Shown here piece after piece: positions 25,658 through 37,142 of a DNA stretch of 64,000 bases. Origin of the DNA: Hofstenia miamia. Lineage: Eukaryota; Xenacoelomorpha; Acoela. Each line of letters starts with the position of its first letter. Position 1 is the first letter of the stretch. The notes below the pieces were generated by a model that searched no databases, was not told the origin of the DNA, and was given only the letters and a program-made list of their open reading frames with translations. The stretch covers positions 2,078,710-2,142,709 of the forward strand of contig SCFE01000025.1 of assembly GCA_004352715.1 (NCBI GenBank). Direction: 5' to 3'. The position numbers were made by a program, and so were the translations under genes.

Positions 25658-26538
25658 GAGTTTTTTAAGAACCACTTTTAAATTTTGTTATTGTCACAAC
25701 TGGTTAACTAGTGGCATGAAGGCATTCGAAAATGTTGGTTTTGAAGTATATTTACTGTTAAAATATATGAAACAGTCTAAATGACATAGTTTAAACTGAA
25801 ACTACAATATTTGTACTAAAGCTAGTGAAATTGTTTGGTTTAGTACTGTAAAGTTTATAAGAGTTAATAATAATTTGGGACTCCAATTTATTTGTAATGC
25901 AATCTCCTAAATCTTTGAGCGATAAATTCCAATTCAGTTATTTGAACAAAAAAATCACAGTAATAATAATTTTCTTATTAGAATTACTAAATTTGGTGAA
26001 GAATTGAGTTGAAAAAAGAATTGAATATTTCATTGTCATTATACTAAAAGATCTAAGGGAGGATTATCAACTAAGCAATCTTCATTTAAAACTTTAAATG
26101 CTCTACCAAATTTTATATGAGGATCACTAAGCACTTTGGCATAGTACCATTTTCGAAGAGGTGTCATTTTAGAGGTATTCTTAGGAATAAATTTCCGATG
26201 AATGGAATAAACCAACGTTGTATAATGAGTTTCTTGAATCAACTATCAGTCAAACTACATATGTTCATAAAGTACAAATTATTATTTTTGCAAATAGTAC
26301 ATATAGTGAAATTAAAGTAATATGTTTGATGCTTCTGCATATTCCAGAACGCTTTCTTAATCATTGCAAAAATAGGAAATCTTCCTTAATATTTTGCAAT
26401 GAGTAAGAAATTTTCTAAAACATAGAAATAAGCAATTACTTTGAACGGATGAGAACATGCTGGAAATTAAAATCAATTCATTGGGAAACACATTCTATAG
26501 ACATAATCACTTAACACAAGCAACAAATTTTATTGTTG

Positions 26539-26577
<39 letters not shown>

Positions 26578-28991
26578 NTGTGGGCAGTTGCCCCATCCTG
26601 CTGAAACCAAACTCTGTTCATATCGTGGAAATTAGTCAATTTTTGTCTGACAAACATGTCCAGCATCTCACAATATCGATCAGAGTTCACAGTGACTGTA
26701 ACATTGTTTTCTTCGAAGAAAAAAGGACCCCAAATGCCGAATTCTGCAATTGCGCACCATACCTTCACCCGAGGAGAATGCAATGGGCGTTGATGGAATT
26801 CTTGATGGTTGTTCTCGGCCCAATATATGAAGTTTTGTTTATTTACTGTACCACACAGGTGAAAATGTGCTTCATCAGTGAACAGCACAACAGCTTCGGG
26901 GCGACATGTTGTTGAATTTCCAAACATAACGTTGTGCGAGTATGAGTGTCTCTTTCGCTGAGTTCTTGCGCGCACATTATTTTGTAAGGATGCATGTGCA
27001 GATCTTTGTGAAGAATTCTTCGCAAGCTTCTTTCAGACATCCTTAGAGCTGAAGCGTGTTTAATTTTTGAAAGCCGTGGAGACTGTAGGACTGAAGCTCT
27101 AACCACTGCCACATTCTCTGGAGTCCTAGCGGTGACAGGTCTTCCGGTTTCTTGTTTTTTCGTTTCAATGCTGATCCAGTGGCTCTGAAGTTCTCAGTCC
27201 ATCGTAAAATAGAATTTCTACTTGGTAATGCAACATTTACGTTAAGATTGAAGTGTACTCTGAACGCGCGGCTTGTTGCAGTTACAGATTCTTTCTTGAT
27301 AAAGGTTTCCACAATGAAGCTTTTGTGTTGAGCAGTCCAATCCATTTCGGCGCGAGTTAAAATGAAACAAAATACTGCATCGTAAATATATATATAAAAC
27401 AAAACTTTTTTAATGTAGTTTTAGAAAATATATCTACTTTTTTGGTTACTTCACTTAATATGGCTTTTAAGTTTTAAAATGTGTCCGGAATTTATGAAGG
27501 ACCCTGTATAAATAATGTCCAATCTCTACATGCTAAAATACTTAGTAGTTCGTGGTCCAATATTAATCATAAGAGGATAAGTCAATTTAGATAAAAGTAT
27601 TCTAACAATGATCAAGTTAAGCTTGACTAAATACTGAATAACATACTCTGAAGTAAACCCATACGTCTAGACCCAGTTTTTGCCTGCTAATGCTCTCCTA
27701 CCAAGAATATTTAAATAACATATTTTGTCGCCAGGTGTTGAACTAAATATATCAAACATATGTGTTAGCCAGCAAGAAAATATAATATATAATAAGTTTA
27801 TTCGCATTTCTGCTTGTTTCATTTCTATCACGAGATTTATTTCATGAGACTAAAAAACTTAATTGGTTTTCTAAAATTCAGTTCACATTTCAAAGATATG
27901 ATTAAATGGCTAACTGAATTATCCTGATCTCAATTATTCATTCTACAAATGAAATGCTTATTATAAATATACCTATTTGGAACAATTGATATAGCTTGAG
28001 CCAGAGCTTGCAGCCTATGAACAATAAAATTTATTTATTTGTAATTTTAGTGAAAATATTAGTAGATAATGTCAATTTCACTTTGAAAATTAAGTAAATT
28101 GTTTTTACTGATTAATTTTAAAAACTTGCTAAAAACTTAAGTCAAGACCCGGTCCGAGTCATTCTGAACAGAATATCTAATTACACTAGGGATTTTTAAG
28201 TTTTCTTTAAAACGCAATATAATAATCGGTTTGAAAGAAAATAAAGTAAAAATATAATAAATTATTAGTGTAACTTAATATTGAGTGCTTGGTTGTATTG
28301 CGCTTTTAAAATGTTTGTACAATTCTCTGCAGGTATACCTTGTATAGCAAATAATTCTCTTATATTAAGCATTAATATGGCTTAATGTATCGAATTAAAT
28401 TTGAGTACTTGCATAGACTTAATAACAATCCCACAAATGCAAAGAGTATGGCTGTGAATAACTTTGATAAAAAATCAAAAACACATAATTGTCATTTCAG
28501 AAATCCTGGCTGTTACGAAAACTGTGGTAACTAGTTTGCATCGTTGTGCCTAGATGCTAGACGTTATACCTCGCTAAGAAGCGATTCTCTTGTTAATTTT
28601 ATACATACATCATTCATACAAATGATATTGGAAATAGTAAAAACAAAACCTGAATATTTAATAGAGATATTTTGACTGATTTTTGAATCGGCATGTGGTA
28701 CAGATTCAGTGGCTGAAAATGAATTACTTCAGCGGTATTCGTCAGTTTCGATATTAATGGCAGCCATTTAAAAATAACTCAGTGATTTAGACAACTGGTG
28801 TTACAGAAAATAAATGTGCATGCCTTACACAAAAAGTTAAGTGACAAAGTTGAAGTACTTGTATTCTATCATGACTCAACCATCTCAGCCGCAAGTTTTG
28901 GCTAAGAAAGATTTTGAAGCATTGACATTGATATTCATCTAATCATACTTAGGGAAGTCTTACACACAAACTAATTAGGTTAAAAACCATT

Positions 28992-29030
<39 letters not shown>

Positions 29031-32000
29031 TGAAAACAGATTTAGAAATTTAGAATTTTCTATAAAAAGTGTTAAGTCAAAAATGGCAGTTTATATTATT
29101 ATAATGAAAACAATTATTAAGATTACTGTTTATGTCTCTTTTTTACACTTAAGAATCTAAATATTAAACATCCATCTTGCTTAGGGTTAAAAGAATTTTG
29201 AATCATTAGCTTAATGTTAGTGAAGCTAAGCTCCACGAGGTATGACAACACCTTTCAGAATTTTACTTTTAAGATTATCTTAAAGCAACATCTTAGTATT
29301 GAAAATTTAATACTTTTGCTTTTAAAAATGGAAATTTATTCCCTAAATTAAGCTAAGAAAACCACAAGGCATTATCCTCACAAAATGAGGTATGTACTGG
29401 TTCATAGCAGTTTTGGATTTAGTCACTTAGTCATTTATAATAGGCATTTTTTGAAAGAAGATGTAGCACTTGCAGCAAACACAATTTTTTACTTTTTGAA
29501 CTACTTCGAGCCAGTAGTTCTTACTGTTCTTTTAACAATAGCGCTTATAAGCAGAAGGCTTCATGAAAAGATTCATTGGTAATTGTTAAAAAGCTAAGTA
29601 ACATTTGCTAATCGACTAGCTAAGTGTAATTGATGGCTACTAATAGAATGCTTTTTAACTTTTACTGAGTAAATGACTCGCTTTAAAATTAAGACAAGTT
29701 TAATAAGCCAATCAAATTTTAGCATTAATTGTCTTATTTACTTGAAGAGCATTAATTGCGTAATTTCAGCGCATTTTTATTAAAAAGCATTTATTTTGGT
29801 CATAATCTAAGAAATATTTTTAAGAATTAGCCCTAAACTAAAAATGAATGAAGCTTATTTTTTAAATTTTGTTACTAAAATATACATTATAGAGTAAGCA
29901 CTTGCTAGAATACTTCCACTAAAGAGTTATAGTAAGATTGTCACTATAAAACCAATTTGATAGTGCAAAACAAAGAGTTAGAAACTGATTTAACGCATGC
30001 TACTATTCCAAGTAACTCTGTTCATTGAGCTATATTGAGAGGTTATAAAGCTATGGGTGTTAGTCGGGGTGTGATTTTTGGTCAGTAAAATAAGGAACCA
30101 CGCTTTTGGGCTCAACATAAAAGTGCAAAATCAAAATATTAGCTTCCTTAAAAAATTGCCTGTTTTTTCATTAACATAATCAACAATCATATTTGAATGT
30201 AAAATTATGATAATATTGCATTGTATATTTATCAAACTTAAAAATAAAATACCTTCACTCTCTAAACGTATTTCAAACATGTTTTGAATAACAGAGATGC
30301 TGTGTTTAATTGACGATTTTCATGCATTGTGTTATAAATAGGGACCAGAATTTCATTGATCTCAAGCCCATTTAGTCTCATTTAATTTGGTTCTAACTCT
30401 ATCCCATGCCTGTCATATGAAATTTTCTGGTACATATAGCATATTCCGATATGATCATATGATGAGGCAAACAAACTATTTAAAGGAAGTAATACTCTAA
30501 AATCCGTGTTCCCAGTTTCTTAATTAATGGTCTCAATACTGTGAAATACAGCCAAGTCATACTGAAATAATTAGTCTAAGTCCCATGAGAGAAATGATTC
30601 ATAAACCCTAGTTTAGATTAATGTGTTTTTAGTTTTAAATGACGAGATAATAATTTATCCAAAGGAATTTAAAGAACAATACCTGCTACCATTTGCGTAA
30701 CTCTTTGCTCTAGTTCCATCAATGACACTGGATACTTTGCTGAATCTTCCATCATCCTTGCGTTTGCCAGCGACTGTTCTTCAGTCAATTTTAGCTGTCT
30801 TTTAAGATCGGCATCTTTTGCACTGAGGGTTTCGACTAAGTTGAAGTTATCAGACACCAGTACGCAATTTTCTTCTCTTAATCTTGCAAGTGCTTCGTTT
30901 GCACTTTGAATTTGGCTGCGAAGAGAGTTGGCTTCTGACGAATTCAAACTGTGCAAATCGCTGTTCAGTGATTGTTGATTTTCTGCTTCTGAAAGCTTGT
31001 GTTCATAAAGTCTGCATTGCTCCATTTGCTTTCTTTCTAAGTCTCTAATCTAAAAATTTACATTTAGGTTCATTGACTATCCTTTGTAAATGGAATAAAT
31101 CGAAGCATATTTCAATGGTAAGATAGCAACTATTTTTAAACAAAAATATCATTATCCTGCATTTTCAAATGAATAAATTAATACTATTTTGGATTAATAC
31201 CTTTGATTCATATTCGGCTAGTTTATTCTTCATTTTACCCTCACATTCAGCTTGAACTTTCGCCAAATTAGCTTTTGCATCGGCAAACTTCTGTTTAAAT
31301 ACCGCAAGCTCACTAGACAATTCTTCGTTTTTAGCCGCAGAATGGTCTAACTCCTTAGTGATTTTCGAAACTCTTCTGAGAGCTTCAGTTAATTTCAGTT
31401 GAATGGTTCGAACCTCGGTGTCCTTAGAACTGGAAAGATTGTTAATCTTTATTTCATACGCGTTTCTCAGCTGCTCAACAGTTTCTTCAACTTTTTTAAT
31501 CTCATTTTCCAACTCCTTAATTCGCTCATCCTTTGAGCGAATCTCTTGGTCAACAGATTCACTTATATCATTAATTTCTTTGGAAAATTTCAGCTTCAGT
31601 TTTTCATTTTCATTGTCTTTCTCTTCAACCAGTTCTTTGAAATGCGCGCACTCTGATTTAAGATGTCGCAATTCTTGTGCGTCTTTCTTTGTTTGGACTT
31701 CAGTGTGTTTTTTTGATTTTTCAACTGTTACCAGCTCTTGATTAACATTTTCATATTCGGTTTTGAGTTGTTTATGATCATCTTTTAATTTAAATAATTC
31801 CTTTTCAACTTGATCCAAATGCCTAAAATGGAAATTTTATCACACCCTATTATTCAGAATTTTAACCTTAAACAGGCTAGAGTCCGTTTTAAAGGACGAA
31901 CCGTTTTTCCACATTCACAAAAAATTCTCCAAGTCTATTTCCAAATTTGAAAATCTTGGGGTATGGGTAGGTCTATTGGGGAACATACTTTATTGCAATG

Positions 32001-33858
32001 TTGATGCTGAACTAAGAGTAGTCTAACTTAGTAACAAATCATTAACACTACGCCATTGACAAATTTATTAGTCCAGTATAAATGCGTTTTTTCTTCTGTT
32101 GAATTCTTCCACTTCCTTAAATCCAGACATCCTTACAAAACTGATTAACTGATTGGGCAAGATTTTCTCTTTTAGACAGGTTATCAAAAAATAAAATTAA
32201 GTGTATAATGATAATGGACATCAATTTGAAGTCCAGGTTTTCTTGACTAATGGTAAAAAATATTAATTACAAACCAAGATTCAAACCGGAACGATCCTTT
32301 TACTTATATAAGTTCATACCAAAGAGCATAAGGACTATGAGCCCGACAAAAAAATTCACTTCTAAAACTAACATGTGTTTTCAATATCTAATTTACTATT
32401 TGCATTTTCTTCATTGTCTGTAATTGGGTATGTAACTAGATCTACACTTGTGGGACCGGAGCAAAAAAATTGTGGATTTGTAGGTCCTAATTCACTAACA
32501 GAACAAATTTCATCGTTTTTTACATTTATATTTTATTATAATTTTAAAAATAGATCCAAATTTAAGTTAGTGTACTTGAAAAACAAGTAATATATGCAAT
32601 AGGCATGAAATTCATGTTCCTTCTGTTAATATGTTATGTTCATTATTAAAAAACAAATTAATTGATGTGTAAGATGATACCTAACTGCATCATGTCGGGC
32701 ATGTTGAATATCTCTATGTCTCCTACTTTCCAAAGCATCCAACTTTGAAACATAATTGGCATCAATGTGGTTGATCTCAGATTGCAACTTATCAATCTCT
32801 TTTGTCATTCTATTGTATAAGCTTTCCTTTTCTGCTTTTAGTTGATCGTACGAGTGCTTGAGTTTTGTTAATTGTTCCTCAAGTTCTGCCACTTTTCTTT
32901 TTTCAATGGCTTCTTTAACCTGTTGCTTACTTTGTTGCGCAGCATCTTCTGTTGATAATTTCACCATGTCTTTTGTTAACTTCGTATTTTCTGTCTTAAC
33001 TTGTTGGAAATCATTTTGAAGTTTTGTCTAAAATTAGAATAATTAAATTAAAATATAGAAATCAAGATATGCTATGAAAAGAATTAAAACTTAAGATATC
33101 ATGGGTAGCTAAGTTTCATCAAATTCTAAAAAAATCATTTCATTTACAGTTGTTTTCATTTCTCCTTTAATGCATGAAGATTGTGTTCCAAACTTGGCTC
33201 TGCAAATTTAAGCAATTTTATTGGGATATAATGCAAGCACCAATACATATTTAAGATATTTTGTAGGAAGTTCTGCTGTAATTCTGTCCATGATAATCTA
33301 TAGCGATTGAATTTCCATGAACAATAATGGAAAAAAATTGATGTGTCTCACGTAACGCTACCTTCCTCTCTTTATAAATTTATAAATTTATTTTTTGTAA
33401 AAAATTGAATATTATCAATATTGAATCAATAGAATAGTTTTCCTGATCAATGATTCAACGTGGTACTGAGTGGTATTTTTAATGTTAACTATGAACTTAA
33501 TCTACGAAATTTTTTGAGATATTTATATTATAATTTTGAAAACATTTAATACACTTTTAAGTTTCGGTTAAGCTTCTAATTTGAATGTTGTTAGTAATGG
33601 GAATATTACCTTTTCTTTACTGATTTTTGTCAATTCTGCTTTCACAGTTTCCAATTGCTTATCTTTGCTGTTACACGCATCTTCTAGAGCTCTAATTTTT
33701 ATTTGCAGTCTTTCTTTTTGTTGGGATAAAGTGTAATTTTCAACAAGACTTTCTGGAGAAGCCTGACCTGTGTTCTTACTTTGAACATTTACAGGTTGTA
33801 AAGGCTGACTCCCACCAACTCTTGTTTTTTTCTTCAAGTCACTAAACATTTTTTTCAT
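20356..33858 (-). CDS. Long coiled-coil protein, golgin-like N-terminus (six exons, complete)
   Basis: Exons on -: 33858-33610, 33027-32681, 31822-31201, 31049-30683, 25435-25207, 20539-20356. The sum is 1998 nt, exactly 666 codons with the stop, 665 residues. All five junctions join in phase: 0, 2, 0, 1, 2. Residues from about 45 to 600 are heptad-rich, Glu/Lys/Leu/Gln-rich coiled coil with no domain motif. The start MKKMFSDLKKK recalls golgins such as golgin-97, which begin MFxxLKKK. No C-terminal GRIP domain exists; the protein ends in a Pro/Tyr-rich tail (SSLPPRRPYLYSR). A structural, vesicle-tethering or centrosomal role is possible, but the family is not identified. The two largest introns hold transposons and the duplicated block. 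Confidence 0.85.
20540..21998 (-). other. Coiled-coil gene intron 5, left part
   Basis: Mostly AT-rich non-coding. A GC-richer patch at about 21240-21430 is open on + (ELIEDDTHLEVTDFLCARLI) and on - (RRRLDSTFWFVLQTIRNEIR). It may be a transposon fragment or an alternative exon; not identified. Confidence 0.5.
21999..23325 (-). mobile_element. DD41D (rosa-like) mariner element, copy A, inactive
   Basis: Terminal inverted repeats of about 31 bp (CAGGTTCCGGCATAAATTCC on the left; the right end in reverse complement is CAGGGTCCTTCATAAATTCC) are flanked by TA at 21997 and 23326. The transposase is on -, from ATG at 23168 to a stop at 22111. It has a paired-type DNA-binding N-terminus (SRNSILRWTENFRATGSALK), catalytic DEAHFH, QQDGATAH and PDLNPCDYFLW. 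There are 41 residues between the second and third catalytic Asp, which places it in the DD41D group. A 1-bp loss near 23110 and a frameshift near 22250 inactivate it. A 104-bp gap (22485-22588) lies inside. Confidence 0.9.
22485..22588. other. Assembly gap inside mariner copy A
   Basis: 104 N within the transposase region. Confidence 0.99.
23326..24810. repeat. Duplicated 1485-bp block, copy 1
   Basis: Read by eye, it matches 27507-28991 with no difference found, and has the same mariner end on its left. It ends at a TA array, after which the two copies have unrelated sequence. Non-coding, in intron 5 of the coiled-coil gene. Confidence 0.9.
24819..24854. repeat. (TA)n microsatellite
   Basis: 18 TA units at the end of duplicated block copy 1. 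Confidence 0.97.
25207..25435 (-). CDS. Coiled-coil gene exon 5
   Basis: The acceptor is ATTGATTTAG and the strong donor is CCA|GTAAGT in phase 2. It encodes TKKLHDRIATLQSEIASHDQ through LAHKVRNLTVAVDSIC. The exon sits alone between two large introns (4667 bp downstream, 5247 bp upstream); its phases fit both neighbours. Confidence 0.88.
25624..25654. repeat. (TA)n microsatellite
   Basis: Pure TA array in intron 4 of the coiled-coil gene. A shorter one lies at 25171-25192 in intron 5. Confidence 0.95.
26039..26242 (-). other. Coding-like segment of unknown identity
   Basis: The - strand is open for 67 codons with protein-like composition (MTPLRKWYYAKVLSDPHIKF, then GRAFKVLNEDCLVDNPPLDL) and a stop at 26039-26041. 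It lies in intron 4 of the coiled-coil gene, same strand. No partner exon or family was recognised. It may be a nested gene fragment, a processed pseudogene or transposon debris. Confidence 0.3.
26548..26578. repeat. (TA)n microsatellite with single-base gap
   Basis: TA array ending in one N at 26578. The next base falls in the middle of a mariner transposase. Confidence 0.95.
26579..27506 (-). mobile_element. DD41D (rosa-like) mariner element, copy B, truncated
   Basis: Right end as in copy A, with TA at 27507-27508. The transposase N-terminus starts at ATG 27345 (MDWTAQHKSFIVETFIKKES) and is open further than in copy A before small breaks. DEAHFHLCG and QQDGATAH are present, but the third Asp and the left terminal repeat are cut off at the N. 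It differs from copy A by about 3-4% with several indels. Confidence 0.88.
27507..28991. repeat. Duplicated 1485-bp block, copy 2
   Basis: Matches 23326-24810 by eye without difference. It lies in intron 4 of the coiled-coil gene, while copy 1 lies in intron 5. Confidence 0.9.
28992..30682 (-). other. Coiled-coil gene intron 4, right part
   Basis: Begins with a TA array (28998-29026). The rest is AT-rich and non-coding. The open frame at 29385-29582 (+) is hydrophobic and looks like chance. Confidence 0.6.
30683..31049 (-). CDS. Coiled-coil gene exon 4
   Basis: Acceptor AAATTTTTAG, then IRDLERKQMEQCRLYEHKL. The donor is GCAG|GTATTG in phase 1 after QRVTQMVA; the split codon with exon 5 is GGT (Gly). 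Coiled coil with Ser/Asn-rich breaks. Confidence 0.92.
31201..31822 (-). CDS. Coiled-coil gene exon 3
   Basis: Acceptor CCATTTTAG, 622 nt, donor AAG|GTATTA in phase 0. It encodes about 207 residues of near-uninterrupted coiled coil (for example LKDDHKQLKTEYENVNQELV and SKDERIKELENEIKKVEETV). Confidence 0.93.
32681..33027 (-). CDS. Coiled-coil gene exon 2
   Basis: Acceptor CTAATTTTAG, then TKLQNDFQQVKTENTKL. The donor is TTAG|GTATCA in phase 2, after ESRRHRDIQHARHDAV; the split codon becomes AGG (Arg). Continuous coiled coil. Confidence 0.9.
33610..33858 (-). CDS. Coiled-coil gene exon 1
   Basis: It starts at ATG 33858 or at a second ATG at 33849, which gives MFSDLKKKTRVGG. It ends in phase 0 at the donor AAG|GTAATA. 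83 residues: a basic head, then coiled coil from about residue 45 (QKERLQIKIRALEDACNSKD). A TTTAG at 33845-33841 could instead act as an acceptor if the gene starts further upstream; see the candidate exon at 34090-34230. Confidence 0.8.
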
Positions 33859-34089
33859 GAATATAGAGATATTACATCAAAAATATAAAATGTTAAATTT
33901 TTCAAACTTCAGCCAATCGTTTTACAAAGCTTGGTGGAACAATTGATTTACTTGCATATTCAAGTTACTTCAAAATTGCATTATATAAAGAACATATAAG
34001 GCAATACATTGGATATAATACGCTCCAATTATCGAATGCTTCCTAATATTTACGTACTTGAAATAAAGATGTACTAAAATATCACTTTT

Positions 34090-34230
34090 TTTTACAGTGA
34101 TATTTTTATATCCGTTCGAAAAATTGAGATCTTTCATTTCCTCAGAATCAAAGTTAGGTTCCCGTAACAGACGTTCCTGGAGCACGTGATTTGTACTGGT
34201 TTGAATAAATTGGTGTGAATTCTTCCAGTT
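34090..34230 (-). other. Candidate exon upstream of the coiled-coil gene
   Basis: The - strand is open with coding-like composition (TNHVLQERLLREPNFDSEEM, then KDLNFSNGYKNITVKKSD). Possible donors include ACT|GTAAAA and TAC|GTAAAT downstream. It could be a 5' exon of the coiled-coil gene spliced to the TTTAG at 33841, or the end of another gene. Phase cannot be settled by eye. Confidence 0.35.
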
Positions 34231-36097
34231 TGATTAAATTACAGTTCTTTGTACGGGTACGTAAATCATTAACATATTGGTCTTCATACTGTCAAGAGGT
34301 AATTTGTAGATCTGGTGTTCAAAAACTTTGTTTGAGCTGCGTGTGAAATAATTCTGAAATTTTTAAATAACGTTGTTGATGTTTGTTTCTCTTTCATTAC
34401 TATGCCAGGTAAAATTATTCAAGATTTCATTTGCTTGATCACCAATACATTTTAGCAGGATCCCAATTTTTACTTTGCTGGGATTTCCAACTATCGCAGT
34501 CTTCTCAATAACTAGATTAAGGTGATGAAATCATTTTGCACTTCTATTTCAAGAGGTTGTCGTTTTTCCGCTTCTCACAACCTTCTGTCACCATATAATA
34601 ACGTATGAGAATGAGAGTAATGTAAAAATTTATTAAAATAGTCACCATATGGGACTATATATATATATATACATTAGGGGTATTCCAAAATGTATTTTTT
34701 CGAGCTTTAGTACGGAATGGGGGACAATTGATATAAAATAGCTGCAATAATAAAATTTCTCATGATTTATTAAAATACATGCCCTTCCTTTATTTAAACT
34801 TTACATAAGAGGAGTAAATAAGCACTATAAAACGAGTCTGTTATTGTTGCGGCAAATATAGGATTTAATTTCTAAATTGCCATTAATGTTCGGTGAGAAA
34901 ACAAGCTATTCCGACCTAATTACTACTATTGTTATGGAAGTTTTAATTTAAGGATAAAATAATAGTATTTTTGGAATTTCACATTTAAGTATTTGCTTGA
35001 AATATAAAATACCCTTACGTACCTGCTTAGTTTAGTCTCAGATGATGATTTCTTCATAGTTCATGTCATAGTTGAAATTTCATTGCATAATATTTCAAAC
35101 GTTTTCAGTGCGAAGTCCTGCCAAATTAAACGCTCGTTTCTTATTAAAGATATTTAAATTTATAATGAACGCAATTTTGACATACGGCTTGCGGTTTCAA
35201 AGTATTCAAGATAAATTAGAGTGATTACTCGCTCAAGGGAATTATGCTTAAGATTTAGTTAAATATAAGAATGTAGAATGTGATCAAATTTCAAGTGATA
35301 TTAATTGCAAGCCTACAGCATAGGTAGAATGTAAAGTCTCCTCACACCTTAAAAAAGTTATTAAGGCTTAATCCAATATAACACTTTATGTTAATAAGTA
35401 CGAATCTAAAACAGAGATGGAAATTTAACATAGTCTACTTTAGATGTTCAAAATGCCATGGTCCTTCTTCAAGTACAGCAATAAAAGCATGGAGGAAAAT
35501 TTGAAATGTCATTCGACATTTCTTTCACATATAGTCTGTAGTATAGCAGCACTTAATTCGTCCAGTGATTGCAGTCTCTTTGGGTAGACTTTTGATTTTA
35601 GGGTTCCCATATCTAGTAGTCGCTTGGCGCTAGATCTGATAATCTTGGTGCCAAAAACTTCCAATTTTTCACTGTTTATTCCAAGAACTGTTTAGCAATT
35701 GTGATTGTGGGATCCGTTTCATCAACTCTGGTACAAGAGAATAGTGTTGGTTCTCGAGCATAGCCAGGGTTTGTAGTTGATATTGTCCAAATTGACAGGT
35801 TCACTTTTTAATTCATGAAATTATCACATACAGATGACACATCGGCTTTGCAAGAAGTTCCGAGTGGGATGTGGCATGAACCTGTGGTCACCCTCTGGAT
35901 ACGCCTCTATGTTGGTTCAACGTTGGCTCCAGAATGAGTGAATACAATTCACATTAGGGAGCGCGAAATGCGAAGAAATGAACTGCAAGCTTATTTATAA
36001 CATGCTAGTTAAATTTAATGTAGCAAGCAGATATACTTTGTACACTTCTAGCTTCATATTTGTAGCTGATAAAAGTTATTTATTAGTAAAGTAAATA

Positions 36098-36148
<51 letters not shown>

Positions 36149-37130
36149 AATAACATATTTACCAATTGTTATTTGCGGAGCAAAGATTGAAAATTTGAAT
36201 TATATATCATCTAGAGCCACTAAAATATTGAATACGAGTGTACCAACAATTAGTGATGTAATTTAAAATAGCGTGTGTAAAAATTAAAAATTAACCTAAT
36301 TACTGCTTAAGTGAGATGCTAACTGATATGCAAAAGTTAAAAGCAAAAGAATAAAAAATTATCGTTTGCCTTTTTGTAGAACCAATTACAAGAAAAGAAC
36401 TTTGAAGTACACTGCAGCAAAACTCGAAAACGAACATTTAAGCTAAACATTTTGTAAATTTCATTTATTATCTGTCATGAATTTGTGCAGACACAATATA
36501 GCAAATCTATAATAATAGTAATAATAATAATAATAATAACAATAGTATATATATATAACTAAATATAAGAATAGATTGCAATCACAGGTGCAAAAACAAT
36601 AAATGTCCCTGTTATATGTAAAGTAAAGCATTGAAATAATACATATTATTACATTAAAATTCAATAAAGCAACGGAATATGTTAGATGTCAATACTGAAA
36701 TTCCAAAATATTACAATTATTGAAACCAGAATTCATACAAAATTTAATTAATTAATTTATCATCATTAATTAATAATAGACACATCCAAACAGAAATATG
36801 AATGGGAGAAATTTATATAAATTATTGTAAATATTATACAATACAACACAAATAAAAAAGACCTTAATGTTTATTAAACCAACAAATTTTACTATATAGC
36901 AAAATTTTAAACTCAATTATTCTTATGCTGCAAATTTTTAGAATTCCATATAGTGCAACTAAAAAATGGATAAAGGCATTATTAAATGCATATAAATCAA
37001 TAAATTGCTTCCTAAGTATATTTGTTAATTGCTTTGTAGCTTTTGAAGATGTATCAAAGTGATCAATGTTGGTAGACAGATGAATGTAAAGGAAAATTAT
37101 CTGTTTTACTCTTCTTATTCATTTGCTTTA
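34231..37130. other. Intergenic stretch, no gene seen
   Basis: AT-rich. It holds a short TA array at 34658-34671 beside a possible transposon end (CATTAGGGGTATTCC), a long TA array at 36102-36146 and a TAA repeat near 36510-36541. No exon supported. Confidence 0.6.
36102..36146. repeat. (TA)n microsatellite
   Basis: 22 TA units. Confidence 0.97.
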
Positions 37131-37142
37131 TATATATATATA

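Noticed and set aside
22420-28991. True tandem segmental duplication as a firm call
   Set aside because: Gap and N positions inside the element, and unequal divergence of transposon versus flank, point at least as much to misassembly.
29385-29582. Small membrane protein on +
   Set aside because: Hydrophobic, but in AT-rich intron DNA where such frames arise by chance. It is antisense to the host gene and has no supporting signals.
31403-31741. 112-codon Ser/Phe-rich frame on +
   Set aside because: Antisense shadow of coiled-coil exon 3.
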